Assembly: GCA_905235225.1 (NCBI GenBank)
Contig: CAJOKE010000001.1
Coordinates: 48,552 to 112,551 of the forward strand
Length of the DNA: 64,000 nt
Origin: Paludibacteraceae bacterium
GTDB taxonomy: Bacteria > Bacteroidota > Bacteroidia > Bacteroidales > Paludibacteraceae
Direction: 5' to 3'
Shown: positions 17,149 through 26,062 of the stretch, in pieces
Position numbering within the stretch: position 1 is the first letter of the stretch
Layout: each line of letters begins with the position of its first letter
Notes under the pieces: generated by a model
What the model was told of the DNA's origin: nothing
The model's input: only the letters and a program-made list of their open reading frames with translations
Databases searched by the model: none
Made by a program: the position numbers and the translations under genes

Positions 17149-20037
17149 TTAGAGGGCGTTATAGAGGATTTGGATGGGGTGCAGGGCGGTGACGCCGGTA
17201 GCATGGAGAATCTGCTCGCGGCAAGAAGTACCCGGAGCAGAGATAATAACAGAGGGAGCGGGATGTTGGGGGGTGGGATGTTGGGCGAGAGCATTGCGGA
17301 CAGCAGGGAAAAGAATCATTTCCCCAATCGCCATCGAAGTGGCATAATGTTCTTTCTCATAGCCGAACGATCCAGCCATGCCACAACAACCGGAAGGAAT
17401 AACATGCACCTTGCCGGATGTGGTGTACTGCAAAAGCCGCGCAGTCTTATCCACCCCAACCAGCGACTTCTGATGACAATGACCATGCAACCAAATATCC
17501 ACATCGGACTTGTTGAATATAGCAGGGTCAATGCGACCGGCATCAATCTCACGGCACAAGAACTCATCAAAGAGCAAACAAGCAGGAGCCATTTTGAGGG
17601 CTTTTTCCCGAAGGGAATCATCCGGCATGAGGTCCGAATATTCGTCGCGGAAAGAAAGGATACATGAAGGTTCAATACCGACCAATGGTGTGTCCTCAGA
17701 AACGAGCGAAGACAGCAGTCTGACATTCTGCACAGCATACTTCGCAGCGAGATGCAGGCAACCTTTTGAAATAGCCGCCCTACCCGATTCAACATGTTCA
17801 GGAATGACAACGTGATAGCCCAATCGCCGCAGCAAACGGGCAAAAGCAAGCCCTAATTCCGCTTCCTGCCGATTGGTAAATTCATCGGCAAAGAGATATA
17901 CTGTTCTGCCATTCGCGATTAGATTGTCCGCTTCCCTATTAACAAGCCGCCGCATAGAGTAGCGGGAGAGTGTCGGAATACGCCGTTCAGTAGCAAAATG
18001 GAGAAGTTTCTTCAACAAATATGAAGTCAGGCGGTTGGAAGCAAAGAAATTATAGACAGGCGGAACGAGGCTTCCAATCGCCTCAAACACCGCCATACGC
18101 GCCACCATCCAAGAACGGAATGGTACATGTCCGGCATCATAGAGAAGTTGCAAGACCTGACTGCGCAGGCGAGTCATATCGACATTAGAGGGACATTCCG
18201 AGCGGCAGGCTTTGCAGGCAAGACAAGATGAGAGCTGGGCGTTGACAATCGAAAGTTGGTGTTTATCCAACTTGCCGCGTGTAAGGATTTCGCGCAAGAC
18301 ATTTGCTCTGGCGCGTGTGGTCATAATTTCATCGCCGGAGACCTTGAATGCCGGACACATAGTCCCGCCGATGCGATTGGATTTACGGCAGTCGCCTGCA
18401 CCATTGCACCGCTCGATACGCTGCATGAGACTCCCCTCGCCGGTCAAGCCGCGGAACAGCCACCGGGTACGTTTGGCAGGCACGGATTGTTGGACGGCAT
18501 ATTGCTGGTTAAGGTCATATCTGAGGAACTTGTCCATGGGCGGAGTCCGAACAATCTTACCGACATTGAACAATCCATCGGGATCAAAGGTGTCTTTGAT
18601 TCGGCAGAAGAGTTCGTTCACTTCATCGCCGTACATGAGGGGGATAAACTCGCCGCGTAGCCGCCCGTCGCCATGCTCGCCGGACAGTGAGCCGCGGTGT
18701 TTTTTCACCAATTGCGCGGTGCGTGTTGCGACCTCGCGGAACAACTGTCTGTCACGCGGCTGCTTGATATCCAAGACGGGGCGAAGATGCAATTCGCCTG
18801 TAGAGATGTGTCCATAATAGACACAAGACAATCCGAGTTCATCCATCATCGCCCGGAAATCGTGCATATACGCCGCCAAACGCTGCGGTGCGACAGCGGT
18901 GTCCTCAATAACGCCGATAGGTTTGGCATCAGAGTCCGTGCCGGTAAGTACGCCTAATCCAGCCTTACGGAGATTCCAGACGGCAGCAATGTCGGCGGGG
19001 GCGGTGAGTACCATGGTCTTGTCCGGCAAGTCAGCCGGTTCATTTCCCCAGAACTCGGAAACGAGTAGTGCAGCAGGCAAATGCGCCAAATCGAGGTGCA
19101 GCACTTCCATATTGCGGCGTGCTTCGGGGTTATTGAGTGCCAATTTGAGAATCTCACCATCAATGAGTTCGACAGCGGTCGGATGTTGGGCAAGTGCATC
19201 GAGATTAGCCTGCCATGCTTCATCCATATTGTCCAATAATCTGACAACCAATGCTTTATGAGCAGGCGGCAAGGGATCCAAAGAGAGAGTTATTTCCGTA
19301 ATAAACGCAAGAGTGCCTTCCGACCCTGTCAACAAAGCCGGCAGATTGAGTTGTTCTGCGTTCAAGCACTCATCCAGCGCATAGCCGCAACTACGCCGCC
19401 GCAGCGAGCTGTCCGGGAAGTTATCCGCCAAGAGTTTGCGGATGTGTTTATCGTGCTGCCATGCAGACAGGAGTTCAAGCACCTGCTTCCCTACCCGACT
19501 ATCGGGTGAGAAGTGAAAGCCGGTTGCAGTACATTCAAAGTCGGAGCCGTCAGACAAAACGCCTTTGAGTCCAAGAACATGATGGCGCGTAGAACCGTAA
19601 ACAAGCGAGTGTGTGCCGCAGGAGTTGTTCCCAACCATGCCACCGATACAGCAGCGATTAGATGTGGATGTCTCGGGCGAGAAAAACAAGCCATGCGGTT
19701 TGAGGGCGATATTGAGTTCGTCGCGCACCACTCCCGGCTGAACCCTAACCCACCGTTGAGGAGCATTGATTTCAAGGATGCGGTTCATGTGGCGGCTAAT
19801 ATCCACCACTATTCCCGAACCGACGACCTGCCCGGCAATGCTTGTTCCCGCCGCCCTCGGAATAAGGTGGGTATGCCGCTTTCGCGCCTCGTCCAACAAA
19901 CGGCGGATATCGTCCGGCGTTTCGGGATATGCAACCGCCAAAGGCATCTCGCGATAAGCCGAAGCATCGGTCGCATACGCTATACGGTGAAGGGAATCGG
20001 TATATAATTCAGGCTGAGTGAACACGTTTGAAAACAA
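17149..20037 (-). CDS. FAD-linked oxidase fused to a GlpC-like Fe-S/CCG protein (D-lactate/2-hydroxyacid dehydrogenase type)
   Basis: A 962-residue fusion. The N-terminal FAD_binding_4 domain shows RAAGTSIAGQVVGSG at 61-75 and GGMVGNNSCG at 132-141. The FAD-oxidase C domain (about 240-480) includes SGEHGDGRLRGEF. Two 4Fe-4S clusters follow, in CNGAGDCRK with GGTMCPAF and in CLACKACRSECPSNVDMTR, then cysteine-rich CCG domains ending in HGHCHQKSLVGVDKT and SGCCGMAGSFGYEKEHYA. This is the YdiJ-type architecture, which oxidises a 2-hydroxyacid such as D-lactate and passes electrons through Fe-S centres. The start is TTG at 20037; GTG at 20025 is an alternative, both overlapping the upstream gene. 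Cytoplasmic or membrane-peripheral. Confidence 0.85.
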   Translation of the reverse strand: MFSNVFTQPELYTDSLHRIAYATDASAYREMPLAVAYPETPDDIRRLLDEARKRHTHLIPRAAGTSIAGQVVGSGIVVDISRHMNRILEINAPQRWVRVQPGVVRDELNIALKPHGLFFSPETSTSNRCCIGGMVGNNSCGTHSLVYGSTRHHVLGLKGVLSDGSDFECTATGFHFSPDSRVGKQVLELLSAWQHDKHIRKLLADNFPDSSLRRRSCGYALDECLNAEQLNLPALLTGSEGTLAFITEITLSLDPLPPAHKALVVRLLDNMDEAWQANLDALAQHPTAVELIDGEILKLALNNPEARRNMEVLHLDLAHLPAALLVSEFWGNEPADLPDKTMVLTAPADIAAVWNLRKAGLGVLTGTDSDAKPIGVIEDTAVAPQRLAAYMHDFRAMMDELGLSCVYYGHISTGELHLRPVLDIKQPRDRQLFREVATRTAQLVKKHRGSLSGEHGDGRLRGEFIPLMYGDEVNELFCRIKDTFDPDGLFNVGKIVRTPPMDKFLRYDLNQQYAVQQSVPAKRTRWLFRGLTGEGSLMQRIERCNGAGDCRKSNRIGGTMCPAFKVSGDEIMTTRARANVLREILTRGKLDKHQLSIVNAQLSSCLACKACRSECPSNVDMTRLRSQVLQLLYDAGHVPFRSWMVARMAVFEAIGSLVPPVYNFFASNRLTSYLLKKLLHFATERRIPTLSRYSMRRLVNREADNLIANGRTVYLFADEFTNRQEAELGLAFARLLRRLGYHVVIPEHVESGRAAISKGCLHLAAKYAVQNVRLLSSLVSEDTPLVGIEPSCILSFRDEYSDLMPDDSLREKALKMAPACLLFDEFLCREIDAGRIDPAIFNKSDVDIWLHGHCHQKSLVGVDKTARLLQYTTSGKVHVIPSGCCGMAGSFGYEKEHYATSMAIGEMILFPAVRNALAQHPTPQHPAPSVIISAPGTSCREQILHATGVTALHPIQILYNAL

Positions 20038-21511
20038 TACTATAAATGGTCATAAAGAAGTACTTGATGTCCGTCCAGACCGGATGAGCAAGATACTCGT
20101 CCAAATACTTATTTTCGGAAGCATAGAGTTCCTCAAAAGTCTTCGGGTGGTCAATATAAAAAGGCGGAATAAGTCCTGGTTTGCAGCGTGTACGCTTGTC
20201 CTGCAAGTCTTTGGGATACTTTTCGAACATAGCCTTTGACAAGGGGCGGACACCAACCAGTTTGATATCGCGTTTAAGCCAGTTGATAATCATAGGCAAT
20301 TCATCCAGCCAATATTTCCGCATAATCCTTCCCCAGTGCGTAATACGCCAATCGTCATCGGATTTGTCAGCAATATTCATCCCGCCACGCTGGTTAAAGA
20401 CATAGTTCTGGATATACTCGGCATAGGGGTGCATGGTACGCATTTTGTAGAAATAGACAATCTTTTTATTCTTGCTGACGCGGGGCAACTTGATAAGGGG
20501 ACCATATATTTTAATCTGCTCCTGCGGGTACGGTTGCGAATGACGATGTGCAAAGATATACTGAATGTGTCCCATCGGAACGATTTCATCCACCTCGAAG
20601 CCGCAATAATACAAGCGTCCCAGCACTTCGGTTTTAGACAACATCCGCTTGCGCCCTTTGCTCAGGTCATAATACAGACGGCTCATAAGGAGCAGGCGCG
20701 GAATAACACGGCGCACAATGAACCAGAAGAAATAAACGATCCACCTGATCCCCCACGGATGGGAGTTCAGCATCTTTTGTTTGACATACTCCTGCGGGCG
20801 ATAACAGCAGACATAAACGCCGTTGTCAGGCAGTTTCTGGTTGATGACACAGAGTCGTTTGTTGATACCGCGTATGTTGTTCAAGATTTTGAGGTCAACG
20901 ATTGTAGAGTACTGATAGTCAGGAATCTGCAGCAAGGGGAATTGCTCATTACTGGCGACAGTCTTGGTGCTTTGGCGATTAAGATGCGCCTTGTCCACCA
21001 GCATTTTATAGTCCTCTTCCGTTGTGAGAGAGAGAACCGCCTGCCGTATAGCGTCGCGGGATTCCTGTGAACGCATGGTATCGGGACGTTTGGTTTTGGC
21101 ATTACGTCGATGTTTGATTACCATCGGCGGAATGGTCATGTTCAACGCAAACTTCCAATAATGCTTGAAAAGAATATCCACGGAGTCGAATATCATGACA
21201 ATGCCAATCATCCATAAAGCCACCGTCATAGATATATTATAAGGTATCAAGGGCAAGAGCCAGGCGCACAGCCCCATCAATATGCCACCTGTAAGGAGCA
21301 TTGAGAGCATTTCCTGCCAATACCATGCCTCTTTGTAACTGCGGCGGTACTTCATTGTCAGCAAGCCAATCAAGACCCATGCCACCATAAGAACCGCAAA
21401 GAAAGCGACATAGCTGAGAATGGCGTCCTTGCTTGCCATGACACGCCAAAGGATACAAACGACAGAGGAAATAATCCAAATAACAATATCACCGAATATT
21501 CGTCTCCACAT
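20009..21511 (-). CDS. Bacterial sugar transferase (undecaprenyl-phosphate sugar-1-phosphate transferase family)
   Basis: A 500-residue membrane protein. The first 130 residues hold about four helices. A cytoplasmic middle region follows, and a C-terminal sugar-transferase domain carries FYKMRTMHPYAEY, DDDWRITHWGRIMRKYWLDE, LPMIINWLKRDIKLVGVRPL and RTRCKPGLIPPF. These correspond to the family's KFRTM, ITRxGRxLRKxxLDELPQ and VGPRP motifs, with V in place of P in the last. It probably loads the first sugar phosphate onto a polyprenol carrier. The ATG at 21511 avoids overlap with the FemAB-like gene; its 3' end overlaps the next gene by about 29 bp. A polyprenol carrier enzyme in an operon with a deacetylase and FemAB-like enzyme suggests glycan assembly. 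Confidence 0.8.
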   Translation of the reverse strand: MWRRIFGDIVIWIISSVVCILWRVMASKDAILSYVAFFAVLMVAWVLIGLLTMKYRRSYKEAWYWQEMLSMLLTGGILMGLCAWLLPLIPYNISMTVALWMIGIVMIFDSVDILFKHYWKFALNMTIPPMVIKHRRNAKTKRPDTMRSQESRDAIRQAVLSLTTEEDYKMLVDKAHLNRQSTKTVASNEQFPLLQIPDYQYSTIVDLKILNNIRGINKRLCVINQKLPDNGVYVCCYRPQEYVKQKMLNSHPWGIRWIVYFFWFIVRRVIPRLLLMSRLYYDLSKGRKRMLSKTEVLGRLYYCGFEVDEIVPMGHIQYIFAHRHSQPYPQEQIKIYGPLIKLPRVSKNKKIVYFYKMRTMHPYAEYIQNYVFNQRGGMNIADKSDDDWRITHWGRIMRKYWLDELPMIINWLKRDIKLVGVRPLSKAMFEKYPKDLQDKRTRCKPGLIPPFYIDHPKTFEELYASENKYLDEYLAHPVWTDIKYFFMTIYSIVFKRVHSA

Positions 21512-21518
21512 GATAGAA

Positions 21519-22460
21519 TTACGATCTAAAATTGATATATGCCGCTCCAAGTCGGTAGCGTAAGTTTCTGTTAATCTTCAAATACCGTCCGAATTGGTAT
21601 AGTTCTCCCCCCATTTGGAGTTTGAAATCGCGGACGCCATATTCCTTTTGCGGCTCGCCCGCCCCCATGGCATCCAGACATGCAACGCCATTCTGTTCAC
21701 ACCATTCCAAAATAGCATATGTTGACATGGCCGGTCCGCAGATATACCATTCATATGCAGCAAAATGGGTGGCAGGCACCAATGCGCCGCCAATAAGCGT
21801 TTTGGCTTTGTCCCTCACCAGAATCAAGTGACAAGTTTTGCTTTTCCAAGCCTTCACAAAGAAGTGTTCCGGGAACAGGGGCCGGTGAACTTTTGTCCGA
21901 TACAGTTTGTCCAAGATAGCATACCATTGTGCGACATCCTGCTCCGTTTGCGCCAAGTTCCAAGTCTGTCCGTCTTTGAGAGCGCGGCGAAGTTGCAGCG
22001 ACTTGGTTTGGTGGATACGCGCACGCCAGTCAGCGGAACAGTCAAACAACACATCATAATGAGGTCTAAAAGTCCATCCGGCTTTGTCAAAGACGCTGTT
22101 CCAGATATGGTAATCGCCGAAATTACGGATTTCACAATAAATGCCGCGTTTAGGTACAGAATTCAGCAATGCCGCCAACGCTTCATCAGAAATATCAGCA
22201 GCCAACAAAGGACCGCCATTGATAATGGTGCGTTCGGTAAAAAATCGCATCAGTCCGTCCGCGGCGACGGTATAGCCGACCATAATGCCGCATAGTTCCC
22301 CGTCATAGACTGCGGACACGAATGGTGTCATGCAGTCGGAAACAGAGACAAAGAAATCATATGCCTCGGGGGACTGGAACCAGTTTCTAACCGGCGAAAC
22401 AGCCTGCAAATGCCGCCACTGGTCCCGATCAATATGTGCGATATCCGTGATTACTTTCAT
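21519..22460 (-). CDS. FemAB/GNAT-like acyltransferase
   Basis: A 313-residue protein with the BioF2/FemAB-type GNAT fold. It begins WFQSPEAYDFFVSV with a GxMVGY strand, has ADWRARIHQTKSLQLRRALK mid-protein and AYEWYICGPAMSTYAILEWC near the C-terminus, followed by GAGEPQKEYGVRDFK. Such enzymes transfer aminoacyl or acyl groups to envelope sugars or peptidoglycan precursors. Its start overlaps the stop of the deacetylase-like gene as ATGA, so the two are translationally coupled. The exact acceptor is unknown. Confidence 0.75.
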   Translation of the reverse strand: MKVITDIAHIDRDQWRHLQAVSPVRNWFQSPEAYDFFVSVSDCMTPFVSAVYDGELCGIMVGYTVAADGLMRFFTERTIINGGPLLAADISDEALAALLNSVPKRGIYCEIRNFGDYHIWNSVFDKAGWTFRPHYDVLFDCSADWRARIHQTKSLQLRRALKDGQTWNLAQTEQDVAQWYAILDKLYRTKVHRPLFPEHFFVKAWKSKTCHLILVRDKAKTLIGGALVPATHFAAYEWYICGPAMSTYAILEWCEQNGVACLDAMGAGEPQKEYGVRDFKLQMGGELYQFGRYLKINRNLRYRLGAAYINFRS

Positions 22461-23251
22461 TTGAGAGCCACCAAAAGGCGTTTAACCAAATTCTTGATAT
22501 GCTGCAAAATCCACTCTTTCCACCATGCTGTACGGTTATCCGTCCACCGCTGAGGATGGGTTGTCAACATCAGGTTAGGCAGATTATCGTTCGCATGCAA
22601 CCACTGTATCAACTGCGGCGTATGCGTGAACGTCCACCCGCGACGGATCCATTCGTCCTGATATTGCGGAATTTTATCCCTTAAACTGACCTTATATCCA
22701 TCCCATCGTCGTCCAGTATCCGTAAGATATGCCACTTGCGAAAAGTCAACATCGAAATACGGTTCGCCAATGATACCATAATCATGATAATCATATTGTT
22801 TCCACAGGTCCCGCCCGTCAAAGCGGCTGGTCGGCGCGCCATGCATACATATGGTTTTGACAGGATAAAAAGAACGGAAATACTTCAGCCAATTCTCAAA
22901 ATGTCCGATAGCCGCCTGCATATCTCCGTTAGCAATAGCCATGTCTTCATAATGATAGCCGATTTCATGTCCGAGTGCGGCAATCCGGCGAATAATATCG
23001 GGTTGGTTGCTTTCCGGCACCACCCGGAAATAGTATGACGCTTTCAGTCCGAGTTCCGATTCAATTTTGGCAGTATGCAGGCTGTTCACAGCCTTCAAAT
23101 CCACATCATGCCGAAGAATGACAAACTTACCGGCAGGTGTCGCCTGACGATTCTTCAGATTGCAATACTCTTCAAAAGTCAAGGACACATATCCCGCCTT
23201 TTTCAAAGCAAGCAGCAAAAGCCGATAAGTATGTAAGGTAAAATCCTTCAT
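22457..23251 (-). CDS. Polysaccharide-deacetylase-like protein
   Basis: A 264-residue protein with a NodB-type fold. FVILRHDVDLKAVNSLHTAK carries the metal-binding Asp pair (HDVD). ALGHEIGYHYEDMAIA supplies His-x3-His-type ligands. CMHGAPTSRFDGRDLW and LMLTTHPQRWTDN follow near the end. The family removes acetyl groups from envelope sugars. The start is the ATG at 23251, overlapping the P1-nuclease stop as ATGA. The longer frame runs into the upstream gene and has no homology there. No signal peptide is seen, so it probably acts in the cytoplasm on lipid-linked intermediates. Confidence 0.75.
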   Translation of the reverse strand: MKDFTLHTYRLLLLALKKAGYVSLTFEEYCNLKNRQATPAGKFVILRHDVDLKAVNSLHTAKIESELGLKASYYFRVVPESNQPDIIRRIAALGHEIGYHYEDMAIANGDMQAAIGHFENWLKYFRSFYPVKTICMHGAPTSRFDGRDLWKQYDYHDYGIIGEPYFDVDFSQVAYLTDTGRRWDGYKVSLRDKIPQYQDEWIRRGWTFTHTPQLIQWLHANDNLPNLMLTTHPQRWTDNRTAWWKEWILQHIKNLVKRLLVALK

Positions 23252-24027
23252 CGATAAATGTCGTTGAGAATCATAGCCAAACGGACACCGGCGGTATAGA
23301 GTTGCCGCTCCATGGGTTCTTTCCAATGATAAACATAGTTATAGACATTGCCGTTCCATGTTTTCTGGTAATCATAGATGGCAGATGTGATATGATAACT
23401 GTTAATGAGCAACTGTTCGGGCGAAGCCTGCTCAATGGCTTTCCGCTCACAGCCGTACATGTCCAGCAATAACTGTGCATACTCTGTAACAGAATAACCG
23501 CGAAAACGGATGAGGTCTTCATCCCAAACCCTGTGCAGGTTCGTTTGCGTGCCAAACCATTTGATTTTAATGGTATTTCCGCCCTTATCGGAGATATGTC
23601 CCATGTGCATCGGGCAATACCGATCCCCCGACAAGTGGACATAAAAGCGCAAAGCATCGCGGTTGTTTTTGTCGTTTTTCAGGAGTAGATACAAGCTATC
23701 CAAAGCGCGATACAGATTGCCTCCCTGTTTCGGATAATCAGTCAGCACAGATGCGACTTCATCGTCCGTCATGCCGGCTTCCAAATCTTGGAAATGCCAG
23801 TCATAACTGCCGGGATATACAGTGTCACTACGAATCTCGTCCGCCCATGTGGACCAGTACACCATACCGTTTTTGCCCAAGACATTATCCACTTGTCTAA
23901 CAGCCTTCGGTGTCAAATATTCATAGGCAACCAAGGCGATTATACGGTGTCCTTCCGGTCCCCACGCCAAAGCCGGCAAAGCGGATAGAACAACTAAAAG
24001 CGACCCTACAAACCTTTTCATATCCAT
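23248..24027 (-). CDS. S1/P1 zinc-dependent nuclease
   Basis: A 259-residue exported protein. The signal peptide ends ALPALA, and the mature protein starts WGPEGHRIIALVAYEYL. The N-terminal Trp and following His are zinc ligands in this family. Further ligands are visible in STWADEIR, YDWHFQD, FYVHLSGDRYCPMHMG and NLHRVWDEDLI. The enzyme cleaves single-stranded nucleic acids and 3'-nucleotides, probably in the periplasm or at the surface for nucleoside and phosphate scavenging. ATG codons at 24027 and 24021 are both possible. It follows pullulanase by 10 bp. Confidence 0.9.
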   Translation of the reverse strand: MDMKRFVGSLLVVLSALPALAWGPEGHRIIALVAYEYLTPKAVRQVDNVLGKNGMVYWSTWADEIRSDTVYPGSYDWHFQDLEAGMTDDEVASVLTDYPKQGGNLYRALDSLYLLLKNDKNNRDALRFYVHLSGDRYCPMHMGHISDKGGNTIKIKWFGTQTNLHRVWDEDLIRFRGYSVTEYAQLLLDMYGCERKAIEQASPEQLLINSYHITSAIYDYQKTWNGNVYNYVYHWKEPMERQLYTAGVRLAMILNDIYR

Positions 24028-24036
24028 ATGTGTCAA

Positions 24037-26049
24037 TTAGTTATGCAAAATAGTTGCCGATTGCGGAGCAACCGTTACTTTTCCGCGATAAACGACTTGG
24101 GATTGCTCGTTAACAACACCCTTTTCAACAACAGAAACATAATCAGCGTCAGTAGGCAGAGTTACCGACACAGGTTTGCGATTGGCATTAAAGACCACCA
24201 CTATATCATTCCACATATCACCGCCGGCATTGTCTTTCAGACGGAAAGCCACCACGCAATCATCCGTATCAAGGAATTCCAGATGTTTGCGCACCAAGTC
24301 AGCGTCTCCCAAATGGAAAGCGGGATGATTACGGCGCAAATGAATGAGACCGGCATAGTAATCAAACAAGTCCTTATTCTTCGTCTTCAAAGACCAGTCA
24401 ATGGCATTAATCGAGTCGGGGCTGCAGTAGCTGTTATGTACTCCTTTTTTGTCACGCATAACTTCCTCTCCGGCAAAAATGAAAGGAATACCTTGGGAAG
24501 TCAGGATAACGGTTTGAGCGAGTTTATCCAAGCGTTTCAGTTCATCATCCTTAATAGGATGTTTGCCTTTAGCATCCCTGACACTTGAACGCAAGCGGTC
24601 AGTGAGCATCATATCATCATGGCAGGAAGCATAAGCGATCATCTGGGTCGGTTGCAAAGCCCACGGTTCGCGGCTGTAATTGACGCGCTCCATGTCCACC
24701 TGCGGATGTGCGATAGCACCGGCAATACCAAAACGGATTGTCTGTTCATGTCCTTTTTCGCCTGCGAGGAATGCTTCATCAGAATCATCAAAGCACGAAC
24801 CGCGCAGTCCGTCACGCAAATCATCGGAGAAAGCACCAATACGCAGCATTTTGACAATATTCGACTTAGTGGGACGGATATTCTCCGGCGTCAACGGAGT
24901 TTCAGCCGCCCAGCCCTCACCATACAGCAAAATAGTGGGATCAATCTCATCCAACATCTCGCGTATCTCCATCATTGTCGGAATATCGTGAATCGCCATC
25001 AGGTCAAAGCGGAATCCGTCCAAATGGTATTCCTCAACCCACCAACGCACCGATTCAAGCATAAACTTACGCATCATGGGACGCTCGCTGGCAGTCTCAT
25101 TACCACAGCCAGAAGCATTGCCGAGTGACCCGTCCTCGCGATGACGATAAAAATAATCAGGAGCAGTCTGCGTAAAATTCGATTGCGCCACATCATATGT
25201 GTGATTATAAACCACATCCAAAATCACACGGATACCCGCTTTATGCAGAGCCTGAATCATCTGTTTGAACTCACGGATACGAGAGGTCGGATCATACGGA
25301 TCAGTCGAATAGCTACCATCAGGCACATTATAGTTGACAGGATCATATCCCCAGTTATAGCGATTGTCGGCAAGGTGTGTTTCGTCCACAGAGCCATAGT
25401 CATAAGACGGCAGAATCTGCACATGCGTCACGCCTAATTCCTTAAGGTGTTCAATGCCGGTTTTTTGCCCTTCGGGCGAATGAGTACCCTCTTCGGTCAA
25501 AGCAATGAACTTACCGCGATTGGTGATACCTGAACTCGGATGAATAGAGAAATCACGATGGTGCATTTCATAAACGATGGCATCAGCAAAGTTATTCATT
25601 TCGGGTCTTTTATCCTTACACCAGCCATTGGGGTTAGTCTCCTTCATGTCAACGATTGCCCCGCGTTTGCCATTGACACCAACTGCCACCGCAAAGATAC
25701 CCGGGGTTTCATGCAGTTCCCATTTGGATGAGCTATCCCAGACACGGAATGTATAGAAATATCCCTTCCAATCACCACGGACAGATGTCTCAAAGCAACC
25801 ATCCACCCGCCGCGTCATATGCTGGGATTTGACAGGCTCGCCGCCCTCTCCCGCCTCATACAAATACACCATCACCGAATCGGCATTCGGACTCCACAAT
25901 GTAAAGTTCGTTTCCGAAGAAGAATAGGACATTTCCCTTGAACTACCGGCTTTGACCGGATAATCATCCACTGAATCATAGTGGGGTTTTCTGCTGACGC
26001 ACCCCATAAGCACCAAACCTGCTGCCATGAGCATCCATGTTTTTTTCAT
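24037..26049 (-). CDS. pulA: Type I pullulanase lipoprotein (GH13)
   Basis: A 670-residue protein with lipoprotein signal (LVLMGC, Cys17). A CBM48-type domain spans about 45-125 (FTLWSPNADSVMVYLY). The GH13 barrel has the pullulanase signature YNWGYDP at 231-237, RVILDVVYNH at 274-283, DGFRFDL with nucleophile Asp349, LYGEGW with acid/base Glu378 and SCHDDMML with Asp478. It debranches alpha-1,6 links in pullulan, starch or glycogen. The lipid anchor places it in the envelope, so dietary or host alpha-glucan is the likely substrate. No susCD or other amylase is adjacent, which is unusual for a starch system. Confidence 0.9.
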   Translation of the reverse strand: MKKTWMLMAAGLVLMGCVSRKPHYDSVDDYPVKAGSSREMSYSSSETNFTLWSPNADSVMVYLYEAGEGGEPVKSQHMTRRVDGCFETSVRGDWKGYFYTFRVWDSSSKWELHETPGIFAVAVGVNGKRGAIVDMKETNPNGWCKDKRPEMNNFADAIVYEMHHRDFSIHPSSGITNRGKFIALTEEGTHSPEGQKTGIEHLKELGVTHVQILPSYDYGSVDETHLADNRYNWGYDPVNYNVPDGSYSTDPYDPTSRIREFKQMIQALHKAGIRVILDVVYNHTYDVAQSNFTQTAPDYFYRHREDGSLGNASGCGNETASERPMMRKFMLESVRWWVEEYHLDGFRFDLMAIHDIPTMMEIREMLDEIDPTILLYGEGWAAETPLTPENIRPTKSNIVKMLRIGAFSDDLRDGLRGSCFDDSDEAFLAGEKGHEQTIRFGIAGAIAHPQVDMERVNYSREPWALQPTQMIAYASCHDDMMLTDRLRSSVRDAKGKHPIKDDELKRLDKLAQTVILTSQGIPFIFAGEEVMRDKKGVHNSYCSPDSINAIDWSLKTKNKDLFDYYAGLIHLRRNHPAFHLGDADLVRKHLEFLDTDDCVVAFRLKDNAGGDMWNDIVVVFNANRKPVSVTLPTDADYVSVVEKGVVNEQSQVVYRGKVTVAPQSATILHN

Positions 26050-26062
26050 TTTATTATAGATT

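Noticed and set aside
17044..17155. Purine-rich tract as a possible triplex or regulatory element
   Set aside because: Biased composition is clear, but no repeat unit, palindrome or mirror symmetry could be supported by eye.
16917..17294. Open frame of 125 codons on the minus strand
   Set aside because: It is Pro/Leu/Ser-rich because it translates a purine-rich tract and repeat array A out of frame, and it overlaps the real oxidoreductase gene.
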